A DNA stretch of 64,000 bases. Origin: Reticulitermes lucifugus. Taxonomy: Eukaryota; Arthropoda; Insecta; Blattodea; Rhinotermitidae. The DNA lies in assembly GCA_026260175.1 (NCBI GenBank), contig JAKCWW010001147.1:3413-67412 (forward strand), read 5' to 3'. Of the stretch, positions 24,567 to 35,410 are shown piece by piece. The notes below the pieces were generated by a model. It searched no databases. It saw only the letters and a program-made list of their open reading frames with translations, and was not told the origin of the DNA. The position numbers were made by a program, and so were the translations under genes. Every line of letters begins with the position of its first letter. Within the stretch, counting starts at the first letter, position 1.

Positions 24567-25432
24567 TCAGAATATGCTTCATAATTTCACCATGCAGTTT
24601 TCACAAGATTGAAGCAAACCTTAACGCAAATGTTTCATTCAAATCAACCACTGGAAAATCGCGGATGGAACTTAACATGCACAAAGACAATCACTATTTG
24701 AGAAACAACGGAGGCGGTATGGCTGAACACATAACTACAATGACTAAGAACGTAACGACACTACGGCAGCTAGTGGCAGAAGCTGTATTGCTTGCCCTTC
24801 TGCGTCTTATCGATGAGTTCGGGAACTTTTGGACAGGCCTTCTTATTTCTCTTTTACACTTGTGGATAATTTAAAAGAAAACCTTAAGGGCCTACAATAT
24901 TTTGGATATAAAATATAAATTGCTAACTTAAGAAGGGTTTACGTGGTAACTCGTTGTAATAAGTCAATGGATCATATATTGGAAATTCGTTACAAAAAAA
25001 TTAAGTTTACATTCGGAAAACCTTACATGAAATCACGGCTTAATTAACCCTATAAACCTGACTTTTATTAAAATACTTAGTCCGTACCGCGCAGTAAACA
25101 CACTCCGCTTCAGTCATAAGAAATGAACAGTTAATTCTCTACAGGGAGATAATCGCTGTTTGTTTTGATATTAGTAGAAATTATCAATGAATTGTGTGGG
25201 CAGAATGTAGAAATTTTGAGTGTCAGAACCGGTGGTACGTCAAGTAACCATTAGGATTTAAGGATTTAACTGAAGAGACTGCTGTCTCTGAGTGGGTTGT
25301 TATGTATTTATGTTACTGATTCTGTCTTCACAGACACACAAGCGCAGCATTACATATCCTTATATTCCATAGGTTCGGATGATGTAATTAATCGATAATG
25401 CAAGAAACAATTATAGCCTACATCAATAAACC
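24567..25432. other. no recognisable feature
   Basis: One 69-codon plus-strand frame (24665-24874) lacks any family signature. Confidence 0.4.
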
Positions 25433-25523
25433 AATCACTCGTCCGTCAAACACAATTGTACATTTAAATATCTATATATATTTAAATTTATGTACCTGTG
25501 TTATGTTTGACGGACGAGTGATT
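25433..25523. repeat. 91-base near-perfect hairpin
   Basis: Arms aatcactcgtccgtcaaaca (25433-25452) and its exact complement (25504-25523) pair over 20 bases. After small bulges, gtacat/atgtac and tttaaata/tatttaaa continue the stem to a short loop near 25478. The size fits a microRNA precursor or a tiny foldback MITE. No target duplication was found, and no coding frame crosses it. Confidence 0.75.
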
Positions 25524-26487
25524 CGTTTTATCGCTGTTGTTAACACAACGAAATGAATCGCCTCAAACTTAAATTACACGTAGGAAATTATTCGTTTAAA
25601 TTCTATGGTCATCTGATTCTGATACGTTGTTTTCCTAGAATTTCTGTATTCCCTCACGCAAGATGAACACTTTTACACTTCCTTCACTTGCCTTAACCTT
25701 CCTCATTGAAGGAAGAGAACGGGACTAAACGACTTGCTTGGAGAAGCTGTCATTCGCTAGAGGATAGCGCTCTGTGTTGACATGCTTTTTATTCGTACAG
25801 ACTACATGTCAGTCTTTGTTTCATACACATATATAGAGCGGAGATTGGACGAGACAAAGCAGCGCTGACGTAGGCATGCACCTGACTGCTGTTATCTAAG
25901 TAGACAGCTTGAGGAGAGAATTATTAAGACAACGGAGTCAGCGTAATTTCAACGTACAGCCGTGAAGTCTTCCTTGCAGACGTTAAGAGTGGTGGCCTTT
26001 ATATTAAATACTGGCTGCTAATGACAAGAGCATGAAATGATTTATTGGATGATGCTAACGGCTGAAGTCCAGTGTTGCTTCCTTCATGGTTAGGTGAACT
26101 ACAATCGGGCACCGAAATCTGACATTCTTATATATGTACATAGTAATGACCCTTATCTCTCCAATGTGGCATGTTACTCGACAGCGCTTTCCCCTCTACC
26201 AGCTCAAATGTCGATCTCTAATCGACACGTTCTTTTACATTATTTTATGTTGGTTTGCCCTAAGCTGCTGTTGTTTAGTGGCTGCTTTTGAACTTTGAAA
26301 ATTAGAGATTTTCTGGAAAATTAATTTGGACCATACTGTTCGAAGACCCAAGAATAATTTGGACTTCAAAGGGATAAGATACACTACATAACTTCATGAT
26401 GCATAATACTTATGTAACGCTACTTGTTTCTGACAAATATATTTCTTTTTCCAAGTAGTCATACACATCTCTCAACATAAGGTAATA
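25524..26487. other. no recognisable feature
   Basis: A 65-codon plus frame (26094-26291) has no domain. Repeated ttcctc/cctcattgaagg words near 25680-25710 form only a weak local inverted repeat. Confidence 0.4.
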
Positions 26488-26529
26488 TAGGCTACATGTT
26501 TCGGCTTAAAAAAGCCATCATCAGGCCTA
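26488..26529 (-). ncRNA. hammerhead-like motif, type A, downstream of PLE remnant
   Basis: The best-folded copy. Minus strand: taggc, CTGATGA (complement of 26518-26524), T, GGC/GCC stem with a T/A loop, GAAAC (complement of 26498-26502), atgta, gccta. Stem I (taggc 5' and gccta 3') pairs perfectly over five bases. The implied cleavage triplet is GUA. It lies about 270-300 bases downstream, on the same strand, of a Penelope-like RT remnant (26800-27465). PLEs are known carriers of hammerhead ribozymes. The extra U before stem II may weaken or abolish cleavage. Confidence 0.65.
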
Positions 26530-26799
26530 GAACTAGAACATTAAAAAAAATTAAGACTGCAAGCAGGTGTAATACCTCAAACCTTTACAGTGTAAAGATA
26601 CAAATATCAATTTATCTGAACATGTTGAGAAATTAATTACACATGAAGCTTTGACAATAAAATAAGGGTAAAATAGTGTAGATGGGGTCAAATTGTTGTT
26701 TTATGTAAATATAAGCAGAGTCAAAATAGAAGTAAAATAATGTATGTTAGGTAAAATGTGTAGGCAATAAATAGTTGTTGTTTAAAACAGTTACGTAAC

Positions 26800-27465
26800 A
26801 GGATCGTGGCAACGACGTGAAAAATATACGTAACAACAGTGCTTCTGAAGATATTGTGAAGCATATGAAGGTTTCTTGTTTTCTTGTTTATTACTGCGTT
26901 TTGCTTGTTTTTCTCTGGATTTTGTTAATTAATTGCTAGGGAAAAGTTATTGTGTAATATGTTTTGAATATTCATTAGTTCCATTTCTTTATCAGTATGA
27001 TTCATATGATAAGTATTTAGTCTTAATGAGGTATCTTAAAGCAGCATACTTATGTTCATTTGGATGGAAACAAAGTGAACTGAATAATCGTGTCGGTATA
27101 TGTGGGTTTTCTATATGGAGTGTAATCAAATTTATCTTTTTTAGATAGTGAAGTGTTGCGTTATTTTCAGGTTCTGTTGTAAATTGTAATTGGGGTTGTA
27201 TTTGGTTAGATTTCACCAAGACAGCATTTATGTCAGTGAAATGGTTATTATAGACCAACCAGATGTCATGAATTGGCGAAAGTAGCCTAATATGGTATGC
27301 TTAGTAACTAAATTGGATTCAATATATTGTAAGAATATTCCAGAAAGTAGAGCTGAAGAAGGAGCTTCCATAGCTAATCCTTCTCTTTGTTGGAAAAATG
27401 TAGCATTATGGGTGAAATAATTTTGATTTATTATGAGATCATATAGCTTCAGGAGGTCGTGTTTT
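26800..27465 (-). pseudogene. Penelope-like element (PLE) reverse transcriptase remnant
   Basis: Minus-strand motifs appear in PLE order. 'LLKLYDLIINQNYF' is followed by 'FFQQREGLAMEAPSSALL' (about 27392-27340), the EGLAMGAPTSA box of PLE RTs. The catalytic YVDD region is degraded ('IHDIWLVYNN' in a shifted frame, first Asp lost). Then come 'KFTIE'-like 'LQFTTE' and 'LHYL', and 'HIENPHIPT' in place of the IYRKPTxTD motif. 'HPNEHKYAALRYLI' (27066-27025) matches the PLE HPxxHKxAA(I/F)RxLI block, and 'DKEMELMNI' follows. At least one frameshift and one in-frame stop make it non-functional. No GIY-YIG endonuclease was recognised downstream, either lost or decayed. Upstream sequence is cut by a SINE insertion at 27666. 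The family call is solid; the exact PLE lineage is unknown. Confidence 0.8.
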
Positions 27466-27665
27466 TGTGTTAAGCAGCAGAATCGCCATTGGAATGGCGA
27501 ATATTTGCTTTCTGCGTTAATTATTTTATCACAGTGGATTTTCTTAGCTGGACTGCCTTACCGACTTCCCTGTACGAATATTTGCTCTGATTAGTTTTGT
27601 AGTTAATTTTTCGAATAATTCTGAAGCTAGCAACAATGGTTGCCATAAACTAAATTGTAGGGTAT

Positions 27666-27967
27666 TTATTAGGCACTGCCGATCCCAGTGGCCGCGCGGT
27701 CTAAGGCGTGCGTCTGCGGCAGCTCGCTTGCTAGGATTGCGGTTTCGAATCCCGCCGGGAATATGTATATGTATCTTCTGATTTTTGTGTGTTGTCAGGT
27801 AGAGGTCTCTGCATCGGACTGATCACTCGTCCAGAGGAGTCCTACTGAGTTTAGTGTGTCTGAATGTGGTGTGTCTGAGTGTGATCGTGAAGCCTTGATA
27901 ATGAGGAGACTCTGACCCACTAGGAGCTGTTGCGCCATGAAAAAGAAAATTACTAGGCACTGTCGAT
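27666..27967 (+). mobile_element. SINE S2 with 18-bp target-site duplication
   Basis: The SINE body (27684-27949) starts 'cccagtggccgcgcggtcta', which contains a tRNA Leu/Ser-type A box (gtggccgcgcggtctaagg). The B box ggtttcgaatccc is at 27741-27753, and the body ends near an A-rich tail (gaaaaagaaaa). The flanks ttattaggcactgccgat (27666-27683) and ttactaggcactgtcgat (27950-27967) are an imperfect 18-bp duplication (two mismatches), so insertion by LINE machinery is well supported. Confidence 0.9.
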
Positions 27968-28009
27968 TTTATTGCTGAAACCCCATAGGCCTACATGTAA
28001 ATTCGTAAC

Positions 28010-28770
28010 GCTCTTTCACGTTTTATGGAACCCGGAGGTTTATTACCGCATTCACTACAGCCGGCCACCTGTACCTATTCTGAGCCAGATCAATCCAGTC
28101 CATCCCCCCATCCGACGTCTTGAAGAGCCATTTAATATAATTTTCACATCTACGCCTAAGTTTTCCAACTAGTCTCTTTCCTTCATTTCTCCCCACCAAA
28201 CTTCTGTATGCACCTTTCCTGTCTCCCATACATACTCTTATGCCCCATCCATCTCATTCTTCTTGATTTGATCAACCGAAGGGTATTTGGTGAGTTCAGA
28301 GCATAAAGCTCCTCGTTATGTAGTCTTCTCCACTCCTCTATTACCTCGTCCCTCTTAGGCCTACAAATCTTCCTCAGCACCCTATTCTCGAACACCCTCA
28401 GCCTATGTTCCTCCCTCAGTGTGAATGACCAAGTTTCACACCCATACAAAACAACAGAAAAAATTACAGTTCTGTACATTTTAATCTTTATATTTTAGGA
28501 TAGCTCACTGAAGACAAAAGATTTTGCACCAAATGATAGGAAGCATCCTCTGACTACAATCTGCTCTTGATTTGTTTATGAATGCAATTTTGATTTTGTT
28601 AGGGGTTTTCCAAAATATTTGTAATGCTTCACCCTTTCAAGGTATTTATTACCTTTATTTGTGTTGTGATTTATTCCTGCATACTGTTCACGCATTCTAC
28701 ATAAACTCTCAATCAGCTGTGAAATTTCCACCGCATTCGTGCCAAATATGACAGCCAGCACTGTTAATGA
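28010..28770 (-). pseudogene. RTE-like LINE reverse transcriptase, longest copy in the window
   Basis: Minus strand. 28761-28576 reads 'LERVKHYKYFGKPLTKSK', matching the KYLG(x)TLT block just after the RT palm. A frame-shifted stretch with 'DASYHLVQNLLSS' follows. Frame 28479-28183 has 'MYRTVIFSVVLYGCETWSF', 'HRLRVFENRVLRKICRPKRD', 'EEWRRLHNEELYAL' and 'RLIKSRRMRWMGH'. After another frameshift, 28229-28023 has 'GDRKGAYRSLVGRNEGKR', 'GMDWIDLAQNRYRW' and 'VVNAVINLRVP', then the stop. The catalytic YADD and endonuclease are not present, so the copy is 5'-truncated and dead. Clade assignment to RTE rests on the basic C-terminal tail and the short-repeat 3' ends of sister copies. Confidence 0.8.
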
Positions 28771-29562
28771 AATGCGTATTTATTATCGAAGATTCCCTAA
28801 ATGCCGTTCAATCCTCATGAACCATATTTTTGATTCGATAAGAAAATAAATTTCAAGAGACGAAGTACTTTATTACTGAGAAAACACGGTACTAGGTAGT
28901 GTAAACAAACTACCGTGAAGGCTTTGCCTCCCTGTGAAGCAGGACTGACGCAGTTAATCCTGCGTCACAATTATGGTACATGCACGAGCAACAGTCAGGT
29001 TAGTTTACTGGGTCGCTTCATCTGCCTTGTAATTGGGATGCCTTTGGAATCCCTCTCTAATTAGACATGTGCCTAATTTGCCACGAACCTCAAGGATCCT
29101 AGGGAAATAGCTCTTACATGAGGCATGACCAAACTGGAATTGTACCGCAAAAGTCGGCACGACTACTGAAAATCCTCTGTAACAAGGAAGAGAAATTCCA
29201 CCATATCGTTACGTCAGGAAGTAGGCAACAAAAATAATTGAATGATGTGTACTGCAGCAAGGTAGTTGTATACTCGTAATTACTACCCCACATGACCTGT
29301 CTGTGACATGTATATCTAACACAAGCTGGAAAGGCCATATTTGAGAGGCTGATAGGCGCTCTCCTGATTAAGAAACTCCCATCCCCTTACGGAAAACAAA
29401 AGTTTATTGCTCTATTCGCAATTGCATGTCATTAGATCCCACACGGAGCCAGATGAATCCACTCAACATTCTCACACCTTATAACATTCAAAATCCTTTC
29501 TTAGCGCGTTGAAAACAAAAAAATGAAGAAATGCGCCAGTTCGCTTACCATGTTTGTCTATA
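28771..29562. other. no recognisable feature
   Basis: Only a 74-codon minus-strand frame (29114-29338) without a family signature. Confidence 0.4.
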
Positions 29563-29765
29563 TTTTCGTTTTTCCGCCTGTAAAAACTCGATAACATCTG
29601 GATGGATTTTCATAAAATTTGATATCGGAGTTTTTGCTGAACTTTGTCAACATGTTTCACGCTAAATAAAAATCTGGCAAAAATAATGGATATTTTACAT
29701 GAAAACCAACTTGTTATTTCTCCGCGCATCTGAAGCGTAACATATTACGAATTTATCGGAATTAA
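29563..29765 (+). repeat. dispersed repeat, family also at 63640
   Basis: Shares the layout 'ccgcctgta', 'ggattttcataaaatttga', then a poly-A-rich 'aaaaataatgga' block and 'ttttacatgaaaacc' with 63660-63820 (ccgcatgta, ggattaccgtgaaattgga, aaaaatatgg, tttacgtgaagacc). Sequences of the form 'TGAAATTTGGTA after a Ccgtctgtccg run' are common in arthropod interspersed repeats. The element type is not determined. Confidence 0.4.
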
Positions 29766-30489
29766 GAATTGTCTATTTCGAATAAATATCATGGACCTGT
29801 GCATGTTAAGTAACGACAATAGTATCAGGGAAGCACTTTTTAATGAAATTGTATTATCTCTGTGTTAATTTTATCCCCGTCAAAATAATTTCCATCGGAA
29901 GCTACCGATTCATACGACCCTTCCACGCCTCAATGCATCCCCTGAAGTTATGTTGTGAGAGCGGTTCAAGTATCTCTCCCGTCTTTACATGCATCTGACG
30001 TAACAAATTAAATATTTCGGTGGCAGTTTGCTTTAATTTCGCAACTAATTTAATGCTCACCTTTGCTTGATTTCTATCATCAGCAATGAATGCGGTAAGA
30101 TGAAAACCTATACATAAATTTGTTATTACTTGTAACTACGTCAACGTAACGGAGCGTGGTTTGACTGGGGTAACGTTAAGCCGTGTATAGCGATTATTTT
30201 GTGGACAGAAGCCAAGATCAGATAATGCAAGCACAAACTTGTTATTTAATAGCCACAACTCGTATTAAACAAATTTTATGTCTGCAAGTGTTAGGGTTTT
30301 CGGGATAATTAAAAAAGGCACCTAATGCGTATATTGTCTATTTACCTATGTCTGTTTCTCGTCTGTTCAATACTTTTTATGAATTTTTATCTTAACTTCA
30401 CGTTCTACATATTCTGTACTTTCTAGACCCCTTTATTTTATCACCGTAGTAATATCTGCTGAGTACAGATTACAAATCTTCTGTTCTTA
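29766..30489. other. no recognisable feature
   Basis: AT-rich, with no frame over 60 codons in the supplied reading frames and no shared repeat found. Confidence 0.45.
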
Positions 30490-30650
30490 ATTTCTACCTC
30501 TCCTTTATTTGTTTGTTCCCGTTATTGCCTCACTTCATCAAAACACTCTCACTCAGTACTGTATTCTCGAGCACTCTCAATGTAGCCAGCGTTCTTCTGT
30601 TTGTTAGAACCAATTTCACCCCATAAGAAACAACAGATAAAATTAGTTTG
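30490..30650 (-). pseudogene. RTE-like LINE, short RT fragment
   Basis: Minus strand around 30645-30550 reads 'LILSVVSYGVKLVL', then 'RVLENTVL'. This corresponds to VILPVVLYGCETWSL and RVFENRVLR in the 28010-28770 copy, preceded by the equivalent of its 'ctgttgtttcttatggggtg' segment. No 3' end is present. Confidence 0.55.
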
Positions 30651-31360
30651 ATGACCAGGTTTCAGATAGATTTAACAATTGTATACAGCGGTGTATAACT
30701 GTAGTATAAATCCCATACATATTTTGAGAAAATGCTATCACATTACTCTTTTAAATGAGCGATACCTACAAGGAGAAAGGCAGTTCCTCCCTATCCATGG
30801 GGTGAAATTTGACTATTTAATCGAAGCAGAATATACTGTACGTTGCGCTCCAACATATCGGCATGCCTTTCATTATAAAGTTACCGGCCACATTCCGGCC
30901 TTAACCGTTTTATCTCCAGATAATACCTTAAAATGGCCTAAGGACCTTAATTATGTCGTTCTTCTGAATTCATATTTTACGTCATTTTCACATAACGTAA
31001 ATTAGTACTCTGTAGATCTCCGAATTAAAATTTCTGCCCAATTTTAGTACATCTTGCACTGAATAAAAAATGAAAGCGCAATAAACAGGTCGTGTAAGAT
31101 ACACCTTTATCTTTAAAATGTTGACTGAATTTACATTAAATTTCCTACTTCTTTCGCTGCTGAAATTTACCGAGCTACCGCACTTCTGGTTCTTGTAGAT
31201 AACATACGTAATCTTTAGAAAATCTGAAAGCGAACGTACTGGTTTTCGAATAAACAGTTTATTACAGGCATAACGCAGCACACAGAAACAATAAAAACAT
31301 ACATCTTTTGTCTGTGGTAATTTTCCGGCTTTTACTGTTGTGTTTGTAAAGATCCGGATA
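30651..31360. other. no recognisable feature; 108-codon frame
   Basis: The plus frame 30679-31005 (108 codons) and the minus frame 30988-31281 (97 codons) lack repeats and family motifs. I could not assign either. Confidence 0.4.
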
Positions 31361-31558
31361 TTCTGAGAAGTTACACTGCGTCGACTGGTAAACAGCCGTA
31401 GTTACAAACTTTGAAGAGGAAAGTATTTAGTTCATCTTCAGGATTAAATAGTCGAATGTGACTAGACTGCTTGATCCTGAAGTAGATAGCAAAATGCCTC
31501 TTCGAGACGTCGACAGCTATTTAGCAGTCCACGAAGCGTAACGTTCCAGCAAACCGCA
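31361..31558. repeat. inverted-repeat element, type C core in both arms
   Basis: The left arm (31361-31444) is the inverse of the right arm (31474-31558). On the minus strand the left arm runs atcctgaagatg... ttcaaagtttg ... ccagtcgacgcagtgtaac. On the plus strand the right arm runs atcctgaagtag ... ttcgagacgtcgac ... gcagtccacgaagcgtaac. The spacer is about 30 bases. Both arms contain CTGAAG and a GAAAC-like box. Confidence 0.6.
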
Positions 31559-32063
31559 AACTTCAGGAACACCGCTGTGTAAACCAAAAATATCCTAAAA
31601 ATGGTTTATTTACATTTCATAAGGCATGTCTGTTACTTTCACGTGTACCCGATTGTCCTGAAATGAAATGTCACCTCTGGCACTTGGTAGTAACCCGCCT
31701 CGTCTCTCTAGTGAATGTTTTACCCCCGTCCACCCACCACACTTGCCCCGTGGGGTGCAATCGATCTTGGTTAAGGCACACATCCAGTCAACTTGAGTTT
31801 AGTTTCCTCACACTCCGACTACTGTCCACCAGATTGTGGTATCTTCCTTGACCTCACTCAGCTATAGATAATGTACACTAGTCCCGCAATTCACTCTTTA
31901 TGGTTACTGTACTCGTATCTTCGCTAAAGAGAAAACGGACAGCTCAGTCAGTTTAGTGACTACGGGCTGCAAAGACTGAGGAACCGTGATCAGAATCAAG
32001 TTCAAGAAATAGTAATACAGCATGACATAGCTACTTACTGAGAAAACAAATTGGTTTGTTTTA
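31559..32063. other. no recognisable feature
   Basis: A 62-codon plus frame (31663-31851) without motif. Nothing else supported. Confidence 0.4.
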
Positions 32064-32105
32064 AACATAGCTGCATGCTTCGGCTTGTAATAAAGCCATC
32101 ACTCT
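32064..32105 (-). ncRNA. hammerhead-like motif, type A, mutated core
   Basis: Minus strand: 'agagtgatggctttattacaagccgaagcatgca'. The GGCTT/AAGCC stem remains, but CTGATGA is reduced to gtgatg and GAAAC is mutated to GAAGC. Confidence 0.35.
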
Positions 32106-32364
32106 GTCATCTCCGTAAAAAGTATCAAGAAAATATTACAAAGTTTATTTGCTTCTTAAAACAAAGGATATTCGAATCTCAAATTTAACAATCTCTTTCA
32201 GAAAAACGTTTCACTCAAAGTAGCCATGAAAGTATAATATTTCTTTTACTGTATTTCTATTATATTACACTGTATTACATTCACTTACTATGTACACTGA
32301 ACACCATTGATTCGTGATTCTGTTCCCGGAAGGTACAAGAGAAATTTTCTTCTCCAAAATGTTG

Positions 32365-32550
32365 AGACCGGCTCTGAGCCCCACCAAGCCCCCTATTTAA
32401 TGTTTACGGCTGTCTTCCTCCGGGATTAAAGCAACCGAGGCGTGAAGCTCACCATCATTCTCCATCTAGTGCCGAGGTTAATAATAAGAATAGTTGTACA
32501 TCCACTCCCACATACGCCTTCATGGCGTGCACAAGAACAATTTTATATTT
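32365..32550 (+). mobile_element. SINE S1, body without head
   Basis: S1 landmarks in order: 'gagccccaccaagcccc', 'gattaaagcaaccgaggcgtg', 'ctccatctagtgccgaggtt', 'gttgtacatcc', 'cgccttcatggcgtgc'. Confidence 0.65.
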
Positions 32551-33240
32551 TTATGTATTGCCTAAATTATCGTGAAATTGCAGTAATGGGCTGCAAAGTC
32601 AGCCATAGTATGATGCAACTTGTTTCGTAAGAGACTCGGCTGAATAATCGGAATTGAATTCTCTGTAGGCATAGGATGTTTTCGTCGCCATCACCTTCCA
32701 ATAAACATCATCTTAAAAACGTGTATCTGATGGTATTTAAAAAGCTAAACTAGTAACGGGACGGAGAGATTACGCTCCGTAACTTCATACAGAAACATTT
32801 TCCAGTGTAAGACTAGGGTAACCTTTTGTCATATATTTATTGCACACAATTGAGACATGTTAGTATTTAATGAAGGTGCTGATTTTGTGGTCACACTCTG
32901 CATTAGTATTCGAGAATTGCCTATTTCATGTCTCAGTCGAGGTATCGGTCATCATGAATGCAGCTTCTCTTAATATTCATCATTCCTGTCAGACAAATAC
33001 CGTTATAGTGCAACCATAAAGCGAAGGCCGCTCTCCTTCAAATACAAACCATCATACCCTTTGACGCTTAATAGGCTGACTGATTTACAGCGTCTTAATG
33101 TAATCGTCAAAATTTGGACAAAATGTTTCCTTTATATTTTAAATATCTGTAAAATTGTAAGTCGTACCTGTACACTACATGAAGAAAGTCATTCAAATGA
33201 ATCTGGAAAATGTGTATAAATTTCGTGAAAGGTACAGTGA

Positions 33241-33678
33241 TTATTAACTCAATGCATCAGAGTCCTTCCTGAGAAGCTAACAGGTCCTCAGCTAGTCAAA
33301 AAATTCCCCGCATTTTATGTAACCTGAAGGTTCATCACTGCATTCACAAGCGCCCGCCACCTGTCCCTATCCTGAGCCAGATCAATACAGTCCATGCCTC
33401 CCCATCCCACTTCTTGAAGATCCATTTTAATGTCGTCCTCCCAGCTACGCCTAGGTCTTGCAAGTGGTCTCTTTCCCTAAGGTCTCCCCACCGAAACCCT
33501 GTATGTACCTCTCCTGTCTCCTGTCTACCACATGCCCCGCCAACGCCATTCTTCTTGATCTGATCACCGACTAATATTTGATGAGTAGTATAGATCATAA
33601 AGCTGCTCTTTATGTAGTCTTCTCCACTCCCCTGTTACCTCGTCCCTCTCAGTACCCTATTCTCGGACACCCTCAGGG
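33241..33678 (-). mobile_element. RTE-like LINE 3' end with 12-bp target duplication
   Basis: The direct repeat aaggtacagtga (33229-33240 and 33679-33690) brackets the insert. The minus-strand protein tail reads '[24 protein letters not shown]' in part and '[16 protein letters not shown]', in shifted frames of the family tail. Its 3' UTR 'ttttttgactagctgaggac...cttctcaggaaggactctgatgc' is close to that of 54300-54365. It is 5'-truncated near the FENRVL region (33670). The insertion lies directly beside mariner sequence. Confidence 0.85.
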
Positions 33679-34080
33679 AAGGTACAGTGACATGCCTCAG
33701 AATCAAGCCAGCAGTTCCAAAAAAACGCCGTCTTCTGGCGTACGTCCGCAGCATGACAACTCCCGACATCATACAGCCCGTCATACGATGAAATAAACTT
33801 AGGATTTAAATTGGATGTGTTACCCCATCCGCCGTATTAACCAGATTTGGCTCCCAGCGATTTTCATCTCTTTTGGCCCCTAAAGACGCCCTAAGTGGAC
33901 GTCACTTCAGATCGGATGAACAGGTAAAGGAGGCGGTGCACGACTGGCTTCTAGAACAAAAAAAGACTTCTTCTCCCGAGAAACGTGTGCCTTAGTGGAA
34001 CGTTGGACTGTTGTTTAGAACATGGTCGGACTACAATGAAGATTAGCGTCTTTGTACTGTATCTATTTTTGCAATAAATC
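33679..34080 (+). pseudogene. mariner-family transposase remnant, C-terminal half
   Basis: Two catalytic blocks are visible. 'QHDNSRHHTARHTMK' (Asp codon at 33755) matches HDNARPHTA. 'LPHPPYxPDLAPSDFHLFW' (33820-33876, Asp codon at 33859) matches the third catalytic Asp block. The codon offset between the two Asps (104 bases) fits the mariner D,D34D spacing minus a single-base deletion. 'DALSGRHFRSDEQVKEAVHDW' follows in another frame, then 'LVERWT'-like sequence. There are stops and frameshifts throughout. No terminal inverted repeat was identified. The 5' part would lie left of the RTE-like insert (before 33240), but I could not recognise it with confidence. Confidence 0.85.
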
Positions 34081-35042
34081 ACTTAATTTAATTTTATTTG
34101 TTTTCATTAGAATTGCCGTTGTATTTGAGGAAGTGGAGGTACGGCTTCACTCTCTTTTAATATCCGCGCTATAAGGTAAATTTTCAGCTTCACGCTCCGG
34201 CCGCTTTCCCCTGGGAAACATTTCCTCAGTGCCCATTAAGTAGGAGGCTCGGTGGTCTACAGAGACGGTCTGGACGCTTTAGAGAAGACAGAAATATCTT
34301 GCTCCTACGGGGAAATCAAACAAATATTTCTCGGTTGTCCGACCAGTAGCATGCTCACTGCTCTGACTATCTAATTTTTCAATTAATATAAATATGAGTA
34401 CATTGAAGAACTGACTGGTAATTCTTCATTTCCAGCGTATTTTAGTCTCTACCCTACTCGTGATTTGAGTAATTTGATGTGTCTAACGTATACAGCAGTA
34501 AAGTAAACTGCGCGTCTGATTGCACCATGCTCTTCATCCAGACCTCATTTCAGAGACTTTATTCTTAGCGTGGTTGTCGGATTAGAGGTGCATTGTGCAA
34601 ATACTTTAGACCTTAATGCAATTTACATAAAAGTAAATTCATATTAAGAATTCTGCAATGCTAATATGTTGCATTTCTTAACGCCTCGTGTCTGGTTACA
34701 GACTGAAGTAATATTAGCCTACGTGTCATATCCAAGTAAAGTTACTTAAAAGTACCCTGGGATTTACTACTGTGGCAGTTTCCTTATGAATTGCATTATT
34801 GAATACTCACCAGATCCTATCTGTTGCTGATCTCCATAACTTCATAATGTTCTCTGAGTTACTGCCATATAAAATACCATTGACATCACAAAGGTTTGTT
34901 TGTGCATGACTGGATTTTCCTTTTATGCATAAAGATTACAAGCCGAAAACTGAATGAAGTGAACATAGTCTAAATGAGTTCTATGCTCTTTCGTTTCTGA
35001 CGTTCATATATTGCAAATAAAATGTGACTGCTGTCGCAAAAC
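34081..35042. other. no recognisable feature
   Basis: No open frame over 60 codons and no shared repeat was seen. Confidence 0.45.
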
Positions 35043-35375
35043 GTATCAAAATTCAATTATACTTTTTTTTCACCGTGCATTATGGTATTAAAATTCACTT
35101 AACAACCAACAACTGCACTATTGAATTAAAATATCACTTAAAGTTACCCTACGTATGTTTCATATTACATATGTACAAAACAACTCCCAGTGAAAAACAC
35201 TAATAAATTAATCAACAAAAAAGTGGATAGCGCACAGTGAAGTGAAAACATAAAGATACAGATACCGTGATGATGGTCATTTAATGACCGAAACATATGT
35301 AGGGTAACTTTAAGTGATATTTTAATTCAATAGTGCAGTTGTTGGTTGTTAAGTGAATTTTAGTATCAAAATTCA
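35043..35375. mobile_element. foldback element with hammerhead-like half (PLE-like end)
   Basis: Arms 35084-35161 and 35290-35367 (78 bases each) are inverted copies with only a few differences. The right arm begins exactly at GAAAC of a type A motif (35267-35303): gTGATGA, T, GGTC/GACC stem, GAAAC, atatgta. C3 of the core is mutated. The left arm carries only the part from GAAAC onward. The word gtatcaaaattca occurs at both outer ends (35043-35055 and 35363-35375), possibly a target duplication overlapping the arm. The high arm identity suggests it is young. Confidence 0.65.
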
Positions 35376-35410
35376 TTCCTCATTCTTTTCGATTTTTATT
35401 TACTTGTCGC

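Noticed and set aside
30679-31005. 108-codon plus-strand frame as a gene
   Set aside because: No motif, overlapping antisense frame, and it starts just after a LINE fragment; no positive evidence.
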